Part shown: in pieces, positions 55,703-64,000 of the stretch
Layout: each line of letters opens with the position of its first letter
Position numbering within the stretch: position 1 is the stretch's first letter
DNA from: Planctomycetota bacterium
GTDB taxonomy: Bacteria; Planctomycetota; Phycisphaerae; UBA1845; UTPLA1
DNA length: 64,000 nt
NCBI GenBank assembly: GCA_015654675.1
Contig: JAATGM010000019.1
Span: 62,001 to 126,000 of the forward strand
Reading direction: 5' to 3'
Position numbers and translations under genes: made by a program
Notes under the pieces: generated by a model
What the model was told of the DNA's origin: nothing
Databases searched by the model: none
The model's input: only the letters and a program-made list of their open reading frames with translations

Positions 55703-56230
55703 TCACGGCGTCGCCGGCTGATCGGTCGCAACAAGTCTGCTGAGGTCGAATCCCTGCGCCTTGATGAGTTCCGTGACCTTTCCATAGGTCGCGGCGTCCA
55801 TTCGCGGCGTCCGGCAAAGTATCCACAACTTCGACCGCGACGGTTCGCTGACGACGGCCCACTGATAGGATGGATCCAGTTCAATGATCCAATAAGGGGC
55901 TGGAAAGAGAAAGAAAGTCACATCCAGTCGCGAATTGGCCGGCGCGTTGGTCGAAACCGCCGTGCCTTTGATCGTCCTGGCCGGGCCATCGACGCGACCT
56001 TCATGACAGGTATTCACTACCTCGATTTTCCCATCGGGTCGCGGGGAATACTCGGCCGTCACGCCCGAGCAACCGGCCTCGAACGAAACCGGGTATTTTG
56101 CGATCTCGTACCACTTCCCGGCATAGCGATTCAGATCGACCGACGATACCGTCCGCGGCGGATTGTTCGCGCTGCACCCGCAGGCGGCCCAGATCATCGC
56201 GCACATTCCCAACGCAAGAACATTTTTCAT
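55703..56230 (-). CDS. blc: Outer-membrane lipocalin (Blc-like lipoprotein)
   Basis: A 175-residue lipocalin. The ATG at 56230 starts a lipoprotein signal (KNVLALGMCAMIWAACGC); an earlier ATG would place extra residues before it. Lipocalin motifs are RYAGKWYEIAKYPVSFEAGC, the central EVVNTCHEGRVDG, and WAVVSEPSRSKLWILCRTP. It probably binds lysophospholipids or hydrophobic ligands at the outer membrane. Confidence 0.9.
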   Translation of the reverse strand: MKNVLALGMCAMIWAACGCSANNPPRTVSSVDLNRYAGKWYEIAKYPVSFEAGCSGVTAEYSPRPDGKIEVVNTCHEGRVDGPARTIKGTAVSTNAPANSRLDVTFFLFPAPYWIIELDPSYQWAVVSEPSRSKLWILCRTPRMDAATYGKVTELIKAQGFDLSRLVATDQPATP

Positions 56231-56327
56231 GGGGCCGCGCCTTTCAATGTGAAATTTCATTCACCTTTCGTTGATGATAGGCCGCGTCAAACTGCTCGTG
56301 GTCATCAGCCAGTACAATTTCGACGCC

Positions 56328-57263
56328 ATGAAGTTCCTCGCTTGCTCGCTCGCCCTGATTCTCATCGCCGGCTGCGGCCCGGTGCGGCTGACCGTCGACG
56401 ACGCGGTGGTCTCGCCCCAGGACAACACGCTCCGCTGTTCGGCTTATCTTCAGCGCGAGCCGATCTTCGGTATTCGCCATTTTTCGCCGGGGTCGCGGGT
56501 CGACTTCATCGCCGATGGGAAAAAAATCGCAAGCGTCCCGACTGGCGCGGACGGACGCGCCGAGGTCAGCGCCCCGTTCGTTCCTGGCAGCGCGAACCGG
56601 CTTGACGCCGTCGCGGCGGTCGACGGCACGACTTATCGCGGTTCGTCCACGATCTATGACTGGGACGATCATCGCACGATCGTTGTCATTGACATCGACC
56701 GCACCATCTCGCGGACCGACTTCGACCATCTCGTGCTGGTCGATGGAGAGGACGAGCGTTCGACCCCGTTGTCCGGCTCGCGCCGGGCGATGGAGACCCT
56801 GGCTCGCGACTGCCATTTCATATATCTCACCGCGCGGCCACGCTTCCTGCTCGACAAGACGCGGATGTGGCTGCTGGACGAGGAGTTTCCAGTCGGCCCG
56901 GTGATCGCTTCGCCCGGCCTGAGAGAGGCGATCAGACGGACTGAGTACAAGATTGAGATTCTTGCAGTGCTCCGCAGCCGCTGGCCGACAGTGCTGATCG
57001 GCATCGGCAACTCCGAATCTGACGAGGAGGCGTATGAGAAGTCGGGCCTGCTGACCCTGCTCGTCAACCAGAAGCATGTTCATACCGACCATCCGCGAAC
57101 CTACCGCTTTCACAACTGGAAGGCACTCGCGCGTTTCTTCGAGACCAATCGCGACCTTCTGGCGGATCCCGACAAGCTCACAATTGCGATCAAGGACGAT
57201 ACAATCGCTTCATTGTTACACCGTCCTGCGGATGGTCCGGCGACGCAGCCGGCGCCCCCGTAA
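56328..57263 (+). CDS. Lipoprotein with LNS2/HAD-type phosphatase domain
   Basis: A 311-residue protein with lipobox AGCG (Cys16) and a HAD-like domain near LNS2/lipin/App1 phosphatases. The catalytic motif is IDIDRTIS (Asp122, Asp124). LTARP and the downstream GNSESDEEAYEKSG supply the later motifs. An Ig-like or beta-rich region (about 20-110) precedes it. Possible substrate: a phosphatidate or phosphorylated polymer at the envelope. The ATG at 56328 opens the signal. Confidence 0.82.
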   Translation: MKFLACSLALILIAGCGPVRLTVDDAVVSPQDNTLRCSAYLQREPIFGIRHFSPGSRVDFIADGKKIASVPTGADGRAEVSAPFVPGSANRLDAVAAVDGTTYRGSSTIYDWDDHRTIVVIDIDRTISRTDFDHLVLVDGEDERSTPLSGSRRAMETLARDCHFIYLTARPRFLLDKTRMWLLDEEFPVGPVIASPGLREAIRRTEYKIEILAVLRSRWPTVLIGIGNSESDEEAYEKSGLLTLLVNQKHVHTDHPRTYRFHNWKALARFFETNRDLLADPDKLTIAIKDDTIASLLHRPADGPATQPAPP

Positions 57264-57265
57264 GC

Positions 57266-58387
57266 ATGAAAGTGACAGAAATGAAGCATCACACACTCGT
57301 CCTGATCGTAGCTTTCTGCGCCGCTGCCATTGCAGCCCCTCCGTCCGAACCGGCTAATCCGCCGCCCAAACCCAATCGTGCCCCCAAGGATTTGCCTGCA
57401 AACGAGAAGTCCGACAAGGCTCTCGCGAAGGTACTCGGTTCCGATGCCAAGATCCGCCACACCGCCCACTACACCATCGCACACGACACCGACGACGACA
57501 CATTGAACGCGTTCGTCACGCGGATTGAAGCGACGTACACCTCAGTCCTGCGGTTCGCGGAGCGCGTCGGTGTCCCGGTCGATCCGCCCCAGGAGAAACT
57601 CAAGATCATCTTTTTCGACAAGTTCGAGCCCTACGGCCGCTACATGAAGAAAGCCGGCGTCGAGCCGTCGCAGGAAATGCCCGGGTTCTTCAGCCCCGGC
57701 CGTAATCGTTCGGCCTTCTACAACTACTCCGACGCCGATTCCCTCAAGAAGATGAAACAGGAGCTGGCCGACGCCCGCGAATCCGGCAAGTCCGCCCGTC
57801 GCACCGGCCAGGGACAGCAGGTGGACTTCACCCGTATCCGCGCTTACGAGGCCCGCATCGGGGCCTTCGAAGACCGCATCAATCGTCAGGTCGTTCAGCA
57901 CGAAGTCGCCCATCAGGTGTTCTACAACATCGGCCTGCACAACCAGGTCTTCGCCGCCAACCCGCGCTGGCTGGTCGAAGGCCTGGCCATGATGTTCGAG
58001 ACGCCGCCAATGGCCGGGAGCTCCGGCATCGGCGCGATCAATCAGCTTCGTCTCGTCCGCTGGCGGCAGCTCGCTGATGAAAAGAAACTCCCCGCCCTTC
58101 GGGACCTGGTGAGTAATCCCGAGTTGATCGTCCCCTCCAGCCCCAAGATCGAAGAGTCGTACACGCAGGCCTGGGCACTCACCCACTATCTTGAACGTAC
58201 AAAAAAGGCCCAGCTCGCCGCTTACATCGCCGCCATCCGCAAGCGTGACGAACAAAAAATCTACTCGCCCAAAGAGGAGCTTGCAGATTTTGAGAAGGCC
58301 TTTGGCAAGCTCGACAGCGAATTTGTCCGCAAGTGGGAGGCCTACATCCGCAAGCTCCCCGCCAAGAAATCGGCGGCCGGAGTCTGA
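57266..58387 (+). CDS. DUF1570-like zinc metallopeptidase, exported
   Basis: A 373-residue protein with an N-terminal signal (LVLIVAFCAAAIAAP). The zinc motif HEVAH (residues 212-216) is followed by WLVEGLAMMFE (Glu238), a gluzincin pattern that fits the DUF1570-type family. The earlier region includes KLKIIFFDKFEPYGRYMKKAG. It starts two bases after the previous stop; MKHHT at 57281 is an alternative start. Probably an envelope or periplasmic peptidase. Confidence 0.82.
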   Translation: MKVTEMKHHTLVLIVAFCAAAIAAPPSEPANPPPKPNRAPKDLPANEKSDKALAKVLGSDAKIRHTAHYTIAHDTDDDTLNAFVTRIEATYTSVLRFAERVGVPVDPPQEKLKIIFFDKFEPYGRYMKKAGVEPSQEMPGFFSPGRNRSAFYNYSDADSLKKMKQELADARESGKSARRTGQGQQVDFTRIRAYEARIGAFEDRINRQVVQHEVAHQVFYNIGLHNQVFAANPRWLVEGLAMMFETPPMAGSSGIGAINQLRLVRWRQLADEKKLPALRDLVSNPELIVPSSPKIEESYTQAWALTHYLERTKKAQLAAYIAAIRKRDEQKIYSPKEELADFEKAFGKLDSEFVRKWEAYIRKLPAKKSAAGV

Positions 58388-58470
58388 CGCCCGTTCCTCG
58401 CGCCCCTGACCCGCGCTCGTCCTTTCGCTAGAATCCGGCCTGACATTCTTCGAAGCGAGGGAGCAGGCCG

Positions 58471-60024
58471 ATGTTCACGCCGTATCAACCCGAACCCTAT
58501 GTCGATTTTTCCCACGAAGGCCCGCGCCGGCACATGCTGGTGGCCCTCGACCACGTGCGCTCGCAGCTCGGGCGGACCTACCCGCTGCACATTGCCGGCA
58601 AACAGATCGAGACCTCTCACACGATCAAGTCGATCAACCCCGCCAAGCACAGCGAAGTCGTCGGCCTCGTCAGCCGCGGCACGCGCGATCATGCCGAGCA
58701 GGCCCTCAAGGCCGCGACCGACGCCTTCAAGTCCTGGTCGCGCGTCGAGCCCGAGGTCCGCGCCCGTTATCTCGTGAAGGCCGCCGCCATCATGCGCCGC
58801 CGCGTTTATGAGTTTTCCGCGTGGATGTCCTTCGAAGAGAGCAAGCCGTGGCTCGAGGCCTACGCCGACACCTGCGAGGCCATCGATTTCATGGAATTCT
58901 ACGCCCGCGAAATGGTCCGTCTCGGCGGCCCGCACCCCACCACGATCTATTCCGGTGAGGAAAACGAAGTTCGCTACATGCCGCTCGGCGTCGGCGTCGT
59001 CATCCCGCCGTGGAACTTCCCGCTGGCGATCTGCGTCGGCATGACCACCGCCGCGATCGTTACCGGCAACACCGTCGTCGTAAAGCCGTCGAGCCAGTCG
59101 CCCGTCATCGCCGCGAAGTTTGTCGAGCTGATGGAAGAGGTCCAACTGCCGCCGGGCGTGCTGAACTTCTGCCCCGGACCCGGCGTCGAAGTTGGCGACA
59201 CGCTCGTTAACAGCCCGCTCACCCGCTTTGTCTCGTTCACCGGCTCGCGCGACGTCGGCCTCGGCATCTTTGAAAAGGCCGCCAAGGTCCACCCCGGCCA
59301 GAAATGGCTCAAGCGCACCGTACTGGAAATGGGCGGCAAAGACGCCATCGTCGTCGATGAGACTTTCCCCGACATCGACGCCGCGGCGCAAGGCGTTGTC
59401 GCGGCCGCCTTCGGATTCCAGGGCCAGAAGTGCTCGGCCTGCTCGCGGCTGATTGCCCACGAAAAGGTCTATGACAAACTGCTCGCGGCCGTGGTTGAGC
59501 ATGCCCGCAAGCTGACCGTCGGCAATCCGACCGGCACCGAAAACGTGTCGATGGGCGCCGTCATCGACGAAGCCGCCTTCAACAAGATCAATGAGTATGT
59601 CGCGATCGGCAAGAAGGAAGGCCGGCCCATGCTGGCCGACGCCCACGTCCCGACCGGCGGCTACTTCATTCCGCCCACGATCATCGCCGACATCAAGCCG
59701 AACGCCCGCATCGCCAAGGAAGAGATCTTCGGCCCCGTCCTTGCCGTCCTGAAGGCCCGCGACTTCGACGAGTGCCTCCACATCGCCAACGACACCGAGT
59801 ACGGTCTGACCGGCGCCCTCTACTCCATGGATCGCGCCCGCCTCGAACGCGCCCGCCACGAGTTCCACGTCGGCAATCTCTACCTCAATCGCAAATGCAC
59901 CGGCGCCCTGGTCGACGTCCAGCCCTTCGGCGGCTTCAACATGTCCGGCACCGACAGCAAAGCCGGCGGCCGCGACTACCTCCAACTCTTCCTGCAAGGC
60001 AAGAGCATCAGCGAGCGCTGGTGA
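58471..60024 (+). CDS. rocA: 1-pyrroline-5-carboxylate dehydrogenase (glutamate gamma-semialdehyde dehydrogenase)
   Basis: A 517-residue aldehyde dehydrogenase of proline/arginine breakdown, forming glutamate with NAD+. EMGGKD (Glu) and the nucleophile in GQKCSACSR (Cys) are the catalytic motifs; VGVVIPPWNFPLAI, FTGSRDVGL and EEIFGPVLAVL are typical. The length and ERARHEFHVGNLYLNRKCTGALVDVQPFGGF fit RocA/PruA rather than simple ALDH. GCGAGGGAGC precedes the ATG. No putA domain is fused. Confidence 0.92.
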   Translation: MFTPYQPEPYVDFSHEGPRRHMLVALDHVRSQLGRTYPLHIAGKQIETSHTIKSINPAKHSEVVGLVSRGTRDHAEQALKAATDAFKSWSRVEPEVRARYLVKAAAIMRRRVYEFSAWMSFEESKPWLEAYADTCEAIDFMEFYAREMVRLGGPHPTTIYSGEENEVRYMPLGVGVVIPPWNFPLAICVGMTTAAIVTGNTVVVKPSSQSPVIAAKFVELMEEVQLPPGVLNFCPGPGVEVGDTLVNSPLTRFVSFTGSRDVGLGIFEKAAKVHPGQKWLKRTVLEMGGKDAIVVDETFPDIDAAAQGVVAAAFGFQGQKCSACSRLIAHEKVYDKLLAAVVEHARKLTVGNPTGTENVSMGAVIDEAAFNKINEYVAIGKKEGRPMLADAHVPTGGYFIPPTIIADIKPNARIAKEEIFGPVLAVLKARDFDECLHIANDTEYGLTGALYSMDRARLERARHEFHVGNLYLNRKCTGALVDVQPFGGFNMSGTDSKAGGRDYLQLFLQGKSISERW

Positions 60025-60061
60025 CGAGTTGTACGCAGAGGCATCGCGTAGTTCCTAATAG

Positions 60062-60676
60062 ATGGCGAACGAACTCGACGAACCGGGTGATCAGTCCTCC
60101 AAGCCCTTGGAATTGCCATATGCACGTCGATCCGGGGGACGGACAATTCCGAAGTGGGCAGTTAAGTCGGTGGTCGCCGCCCTTGCCCTTCTGATTCTCG
60201 GCGTATCTGCGTTTCTAACCGCCGACTCTTTTGCTGAATGGACCCGAGTCTCCTCCTGCGCACACTGCGGTGCATTTCTATCTGAGAGCGGCCGGAGCAT
60301 CTTCGGTCACAACATTGCTAGCAGCCGATCCATCCACGAAGGCCGCGTTTCCACATTGATTCAATCCATGGAAAATGCCAAATGCGCCCATCGTTGGGAA
60401 TCATCGATGTATTCGTCACGGACGCTCGGCGGCGCGCGCGGTTGCGGGGGATGGAGTGACAATGGACGGTTCCAGCGTATCAACCGGCTTGAGAGCGACG
60501 CCGAAATCCTCAATGACATTTCAAATCAAATTCTCGCAGGAAACACCCAGTTGTTTGAGCAACTCTGCAAGGCGGTCCGGACTCTTAACAAACTGGAAGC
60601 GGATGAGGCATCCTTCGACCTGATCGATCGCGCGCAGAATTCTCCGATTTCGGCCAGCTCCCAATCAACTCCGTAA
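60062..60676 (+). CDS. Single-pass membrane protein, unknown function
   Basis: A 204-residue protein with one membrane segment (about 31-54) and CAHCG just after it, then a mostly polar helical C-terminal part. I do not recognise it. It lies between rocA and the sigma factor on the same strand and may be independent. Its base composition is more AT-rich than that of its neighbours. Confidence 0.65.
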   Translation: MANELDEPGDQSSKPLELPYARRSGGRTIPKWAVKSVVAALALLILGVSAFLTADSFAEWTRVSSCAHCGAFLSESGRSIFGHNIASSRSIHEGRVSTLIQSMENAKCAHRWESSMYSSRTLGGARGCGGWSDNGRFQRINRLESDAEILNDISNQILAGNTQLFEQLCKAVRTLNKLEADEASFDLIDRAQNSPISASSQSTP

Positions 60677-60745
60677 TTCTCGCAGCGCTTCGGCTTCGCC
60701 AGTAGAGTATGATTCATCAGAACGAGTGTCCCTCCGGGTCCAATA

Positions 60746-61363
60746 ATGTCAGACACACCCGCCGACGCCGAACTCGCCGACCTGCTCCATCGCGCCATGG
60801 TCGATCAGGACCGTGAGGCCTTTGACCAGCTCTTCGAGTCTCAGATGGGCCGGCTCGATATTCTCCTCCGCTCGCGCATTCCCCGCGCCGCCCGCGCCCG
60901 TGTCGGCGTCGAAGACATCATTCAGGAAACCTACACGCGCGCCTTCCAGCGCTTCCGCCGCATTCCCGACGTCACCCCCGAAGTCTTTCGCCGCTGGATC
61001 GTCCATATCGCCCTCCGCGAGCTGAAGCGCGTGTTTGAGCGAAACTTCGCTGCCGCCAAACGCGACGTACGCACCGAGCAGCACCCCGAAACTGCCTCCG
61101 GCTTCGGCGACGCGCCGGGCGGTTCACCCAGCAGTCTTGCCGGCCGGCGCGAGTCGGCCTCGATTCTGATCGAAGTCCTCGAAGAGCTTCAGAAGGATCA
61201 TCGCGAAGTGATCCTGCTGCGCGACTTCGAGGGCCACACCTCGCAGATGATCGCCGAGCGCATGGGCCGAACGACCAACAGCGTCGACGTCCTCTACCAT
61301 CGAGCCCTGCTCAAACTGAACGAACGACTCAGTGCCCGCGGCCTATCGGCCTCGCGCTACTGA
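60746..61363 (+). CDS. ECF RNA polymerase sigma factor
   Basis: A 205-residue sigma70-family extracytoplasmic-function factor. Region 2 contains DIIQETYTRAFQRFRRIP and FRRWIVHIALREL; region 4 contains ELQKDHREVILLRDFEGHTSQMIAERMGRTTNSVDVLYHRALLKL. It is followed 20 bases later by a Hanks-type kinase, a pairing frequent in planctomycetes, so phosphorylation-linked control is plausible. No anti-sigma factor is adjacent. Confidence 0.93.
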   Translation: MSDTPADAELADLLHRAMVDQDREAFDQLFESQMGRLDILLRSRIPRAARARVGVEDIIQETYTRAFQRFRRIPDVTPEVFRRWIVHIALRELKRVFERNFAAAKRDVRTEQHPETASGFGDAPGGSPSSLAGRRESASILIEVLEELQKDHREVILLRDFEGHTSQMIAERMGRTTNSVDVLYHRALLKLNERLSARGLSASRY

Positions 61364-61383
61364 CGCCCACAGACGGACTCTCC

Positions 61384-62655
61384 ATGCCAGATCCGAACTT
61401 CGAACACGACGACGATGCGTTCGAGAAGGCCTACCTCGAAACGGACGAAGCCGAGCCGCAGAGCCCGGCTGAGCTGGCCGCCGTGCGGGCGTTGGCCGCT
61501 TATCGCGAGGCCCGCCAGGCCGGTCGGGCCGTCTCAATCGAAGAGCTGACCCGCACCGCGCCGCATGCGGCCAACGAAATCCGCGCCGCCATCGAGGCCT
61601 TCGACTTCATCAACGACGCGGGCAGCCGAGCCACCGGCACGACCGTGCGGACCAATTTCGCTCCCGAAACGTTTCCCCGTATCGCCGGCTATGAAATCCT
61701 CCGCGTCATCGGCCAGGGCGGAATGGGAGTCGTATACGCGGCGGTGCAGCAGTCGCTCCAGCGCCCCGTGGCAATTAAAATTCTCGCGCCTCACCTCGAA
61801 AGCCAGACCGACGTCATCGCCCGCTTTGTCCGCGAGATTCACCTGCTGACCCGCCTGACCCATCCCAATATCGTCGACATCATCGACGCCGGCGTCACCG
61901 ATCTCGGCCGGCATTATTACGTCATGGAATACATCGACGGCCTCTCGCTCGAGCGAATCGTCCGCAAGCATCGCGTCCGCTCGCACACAGCAGTCGCCAT
62001 TCTCAAACAAATCGTGGCCGGTCTGAAGGCCGCGCACAAGCAAGGCATCCTTCACCGCGACTTGAAGCCGGGAAACATCCTGCTCGACCGCAACGCCGTC
62101 GTCCGCATCGCCGACTTCGGCCTCGCCGCCGTCGCGGTCAACCATCGCGAAGACGACGAACCTATGACCCGCACAGACGGCCACCTCGGTACCGTCGGCT
62201 ATATGAGCCCGGAGCAAATGAGCAACGCCTCCGAATGCGATGAACGCAGCGACATCTACGCCGTCGGCGTCATCTTCTACCAGATGCTTACCGGCCAGCT
62301 TCCCCACGGCAGCTTTAAGCCCGCCAGCGAGCTCGCACCGGGCCTGACCAGCGCGGCCGATCGACTTATCGAAAAATGCATCCGCAACGATCCGGACGAA
62401 CGCTATCAAACCGCCGATCAGCTGCTGGAATCAGTCGGCAAGCTCGAACGTCGTATCACGCGGACCCGCCGCAAGCTCCACCGGCTCCTCCGCCACCCCG
62501 AGCTGAGCGGACTCGAAGCCGAAGACGTCGAATCGGCGGAAGTGATGGATGATCCCGATCTTGGTCTCGTGATCGCCTCGTGGTCGCGTCTCCCAGAGGC
62601 CCTGAAAATCGCAATTCTGGCGATCGTGCGAAGCAGCGAGGCGGGCAAGGGCTGA
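61384..62655 (+). CDS. Hanks-type serine/threonine protein kinase
   Basis: A 423-residue kinase. Residues about 1-90 form an acidic helical N-terminal region; the kinase domain runs about 103-370. Glycine loop GQGGMGVVY, Lys132 (VAIKIL), HRDLKPGN (Asp226), DFG (244-246), the P+1/APE-like GTVGYMSPEQM, and SDIYAVGVIFYQML. No membrane segment or sensor domain is obvious, so it is probably cytoplasmic. The tail ends with LPEALKIAILAIV. It probably pairs with the ECF sigma factor encoded just upstream. Confidence 0.92.
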   Translation: MPDPNFEHDDDAFEKAYLETDEAEPQSPAELAAVRALAAYREARQAGRAVSIEELTRTAPHAANEIRAAIEAFDFINDAGSRATGTTVRTNFAPETFPRIAGYEILRVIGQGGMGVVYAAVQQSLQRPVAIKILAPHLESQTDVIARFVREIHLLTRLTHPNIVDIIDAGVTDLGRHYYVMEYIDGLSLERIVRKHRVRSHTAVAILKQIVAGLKAAHKQGILHRDLKPGNILLDRNAVVRIADFGLAAVAVNHREDDEPMTRTDGHLGTVGYMSPEQMSNASECDERSDIYAVGVIFYQMLTGQLPHGSFKPASELAPGLTSAADRLIEKCIRNDPDERYQTADQLLESVGKLERRITRTRRKLHRLLRHPELSGLEAEDVESAEVMDDPDLGLVIASWSRLPEALKIAILAIVRSSEAGKG

Positions 62656-62780
62656 CAGCAGCGGAATACAATTCCCTCAAGAGCTCATACGCATCACGAC
62701 AGGTCCACAATTACCCAAGAAAGTCCGATAATTATCGTCAATCGGCTCGCGTTGCCGCGAATCGAGATGTATCGAAAGGA

Positions 62781-62808
62781 TTGTGAAATGATTACGTTAT
62801 GATATTAT
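62781..62808 (+). promoter_or_regulatory. Promoter of the SPFH-RHH operon
   Basis: TTGTGA (62781-62786), 16-base spacer, TATTAT (62803-62808) in an unusually AT-rich stretch. The start would be near 62815, with AAGGAG before the ATG at 62846. Confidence 0.55.
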
Positions 62809-62845
62809 AGAGTTCAGTCGGACGTCGAACTGCAAAGGAGTGAAA

Positions 62846-63748
62846 ATGACTGTCGAGATCGAACGAGTTCCTCGTAGCGGGTGGGGTGCACTGACGACGC
62901 TCGTCCTCGCACTCCTCGCCGAAATTGGCGCATTTGCCTGGGCCATTTCGCGCGTGGTCCAGCTTCACGGTGTCAGGCCTGAGTTCACCGACATTGCACT
63001 GATCATCGCCCCCGTGCTTGCGTTCGCGGCCACGGTCATCCTGCTTTGCGGTTTGTTTACCCTTCAACCCAACGAGTCGGCCGTACTGCTTCTTTTTGGG
63101 CAATACAAGGGGACGACTCGCCGTCCGGGGCTGAGCTATGCCAATCCGTTTTACACCAAGAAGAAGATTTCTCTCCGCGCGAGAAACCTCAACACCGAGA
63201 AACTGAAGGTCAACGACCAGCGCGGCAATCCCATCGAAATCGCGGCAGTCATCGTGTGGCACGTTAAGGACACGGCCTGTGCAATGTTCGATGTGGACGA
63301 CTACACGCACTACGTCGCAATTCAGAGCGAGTCCGCCGTCCGGCATCTCGCCACGCGCTATCCGTATGATGGTCAGGACGAGCACGGCGTTTCACTGCGC
63401 GGAAGCATCGACGAGGTCTCGCACGACCTGCAGGCCGAACTGGAAGAGCGGCTGGGCAAGGCCGGTGTGGTCGTCGTGGAGGCCCGCCTCAGTCACCTTG
63501 CCTATGCCCCCGAGATCGCCGGCGCGATGCTCCGCCGCCAGCAGGCCGAGGCCATTGTCGCTGCGCGGTCGCGCATTGTTGAAGGCGCAGTCGGCATGGT
63601 CCAGATGGCCTTGGAACACTTGCAGAAGAATCAAATCGTCGATCTTGATCCGGAGCGCCGCGCCGCCATGGTCAGCAACCTGCTGGTCGTGCTTTGCGGC
63701 GAGCAAGCCGCGTCGCCGGTGATCAATACGGGAACCCTGCACACCTGA
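62846..63748 (+). CDS. SPFH/band-7 domain membrane protein
   Basis: A 300-residue stomatin/SPFH family protein. Two N-terminal membrane helices (about residues 14-70) precede the SPFH domain: [30 protein letters not shown], and [23 protein letters not shown] helical C-terminus follows ([32 protein letters not shown]). The ATG at 62846 follows AAGGAG at a good distance. It organises membrane microdomains or guards a protease in relatives. It is followed 11 bases later by an Arc-like repressor gene. Confidence 0.9.
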   Translation: MTVEIERVPRSGWGALTTLVLALLAEIGAFAWAISRVVQLHGVRPEFTDIALIIAPVLAFAATVILLCGLFTLQPNESAVLLLFGQYKGTTRRPGLSYANPFYTKKKISLRARNLNTEKLKVNDQRGNPIEIAAVIVWHVKDTACAMFDVDDYTHYVAIQSESAVRHLATRYPYDGQDEHGVSLRGSIDEVSHDLQAELEERLGKAGVVVVEARLSHLAYAPEIAGAMLRRQQAEAIVAARSRIVEGAVGMVQMALEHLQKNQIVDLDPERRAAMVSNLLVVLCGEQAASPVINTGTLHT

Positions 63749-63759
63749 CGGCGCGAACC

Positions 63760-63957
63760 ATGGCGGAGAAAAAGCCAATATTGCTGAGGATTCCCCCCGA
63801 TCTGTGGGAGTCCCTCTCGCGCTGGGCCCGCGACGACCTGCGTAGCGTCAACGGTCAAATTGAATTCCTGCTGCGCGAGGCAGTGCGAAAGAGATCGGGC
63901 AAGAGACCACCCGACCTGCAGGTCGAGCCGCTCGATGCAGAGAAGGAAAAAACCTAG
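63760..63957 (+). CDS. Arc/ribbon-helix-helix DNA-binding protein
   Basis: A 65-residue protein of RHH fold: beta-strand PILLRIPPDLWESLSRWA, then helix LRSVNGQIEFLLREAVRKR, as in the Arc/HicB C-terminal family. The ATG at 63760 fits the homology; an earlier start would overlap the SPFH gene. Likely a dimeric transcription factor for its own operon. Its TAG shares CTAG with the stop of the convergent gene. Confidence 0.85.
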   Translation: MAEKKPILLRIPPDLWESLSRWARDDLRSVNGQIEFLLREAVRKRSGKRPPDLQVEPLDAEKEKT

Positions 63958-64000
63958 TCGGCCGGCGGCAGCCACAGCGTGAATGTCGCCCCATCGCCCG
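63954..64000 (-). CDS. C-terminal end of a sensor histidine kinase (5' part outside window)
   Basis: On the minus strand the last residues read GDGATFTLWLPPAD then TAG, the classic end of a HATPase_c domain (G-x-G-T/A-x-F). Only about 14 codons are inside the window. The match is short, so the family assignment rests on this motif. Confidence 0.65.
   Translation of the reverse strand, partial: GDGATFTLWLPPAD

Noticed and set aside
1-64000. CRISPR array, tRNA, rRNA, insertion sequence, prophage
   Set aside because: No regularly spaced repeats, T-loop signatures in gaps, transposase or phage structural genes were found in the window.

Overview
The window looks like a piece of chromosome from a GC-rich planctomycete, most likely class Phycisphaerae or a relative. 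The evidence is: a prepilin-like protein with the H-x9-DG-type tail typical of this phylum; a dockerin-tailed matrixin and a beta-helix metzincin; an ECF sigma factor paired with a Hanks-type kinase; short zinc-ribbon N-termini of the CxxCGYxLR...CPxCG type; a eukaryote-like UAP1 nucleotidyltransferase; and several HEAT-repeat proteins with signal or anchor sequences. It carries an LPS exporter ATPase gene (lptB), so a Gram-negative-like envelope is expected. No rRNA, tRNA, CRISPR array, insertion sequence or prophage was seen, and the genes read as vertically inherited, densely packed chromosome.

Layout. 1-5.4 kb (minus): a metzincin protease with a beta-helix tail, cut by the left edge, and a secreted HEAT protein containing a degenerate receiver-like domain. 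5.7-9.5 kb (plus): glycolate oxidase operon glcDEF with translational overlaps, closed by a hairpin terminator. 9.5-12.3 kb (minus): a proline-rich lipoprotein and purQ. 12.4-15.7 kb (plus): a BtuFDC/FecBDE-type metal-chelate ABC transporter and a membrane-anchored tyrosine phosphatase. 15.7-22.3 kb: lptB and a large signal peptidase I (minus), a lipid kinase (plus), then transketolase and a Tat-exported phosphoesterase (minus). 22.4-23.3 kb: a prepilin-like protein with a strong terminator. 24-29.4 kb (plus): UAP1-like enzyme, moaC, polyprenyl synthase, threonine dehydrogenase and serA. 29.4-30.3 kb: a zinc-ribbon membrane protein. 30.3-40.9 kb (minus): a nine-gene Tad pilus operon (tadV, tadE, cpaB, rcpA, tadG with VWA, tadZ, tadA, tadB, tadC) without a recognisable Flp pilin. 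41.4-44 kb (minus): PDZ protein, APH-type kinase and two small proteins.

From 44.2 kb, a perfect parS palindrome and a promoter precede parB, followed by a tight plus-strand run (HEAT membrane protein, DedA, Cys-rich protein, lipoprotein, RDD protein). 50-55 kb holds a methyltransferase, the matrixin-dockerin protease and a polytopic membrane protein. 55-64 kb carries folK, a lipocalin, an LNS2/HAD lipoprotein, a DUF1570-like metallopeptidase, a 1-pyrroline-5-carboxylate dehydrogenase, the sigma/kinase pair, an SPFH plus ribbon-helix-helix pair, and the last codons of a histidine kinase.

The clearest less-ordinary signals are the parS-promoter-parB arrangement without a neighbouring parA, the exported HEAT/pseudo-receiver protein, the zinc-ribbon signal peptidase with its large insertion, the Tad locus without a pilin, the SPFH-RHH pair, and two convergent gene pairs that share a CTAG stop. 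I did not find a clearly novel defence or mobile system. Functional assignments come from motifs read by eye, and starts were chosen from ribosome-binding sites and signal peptides.
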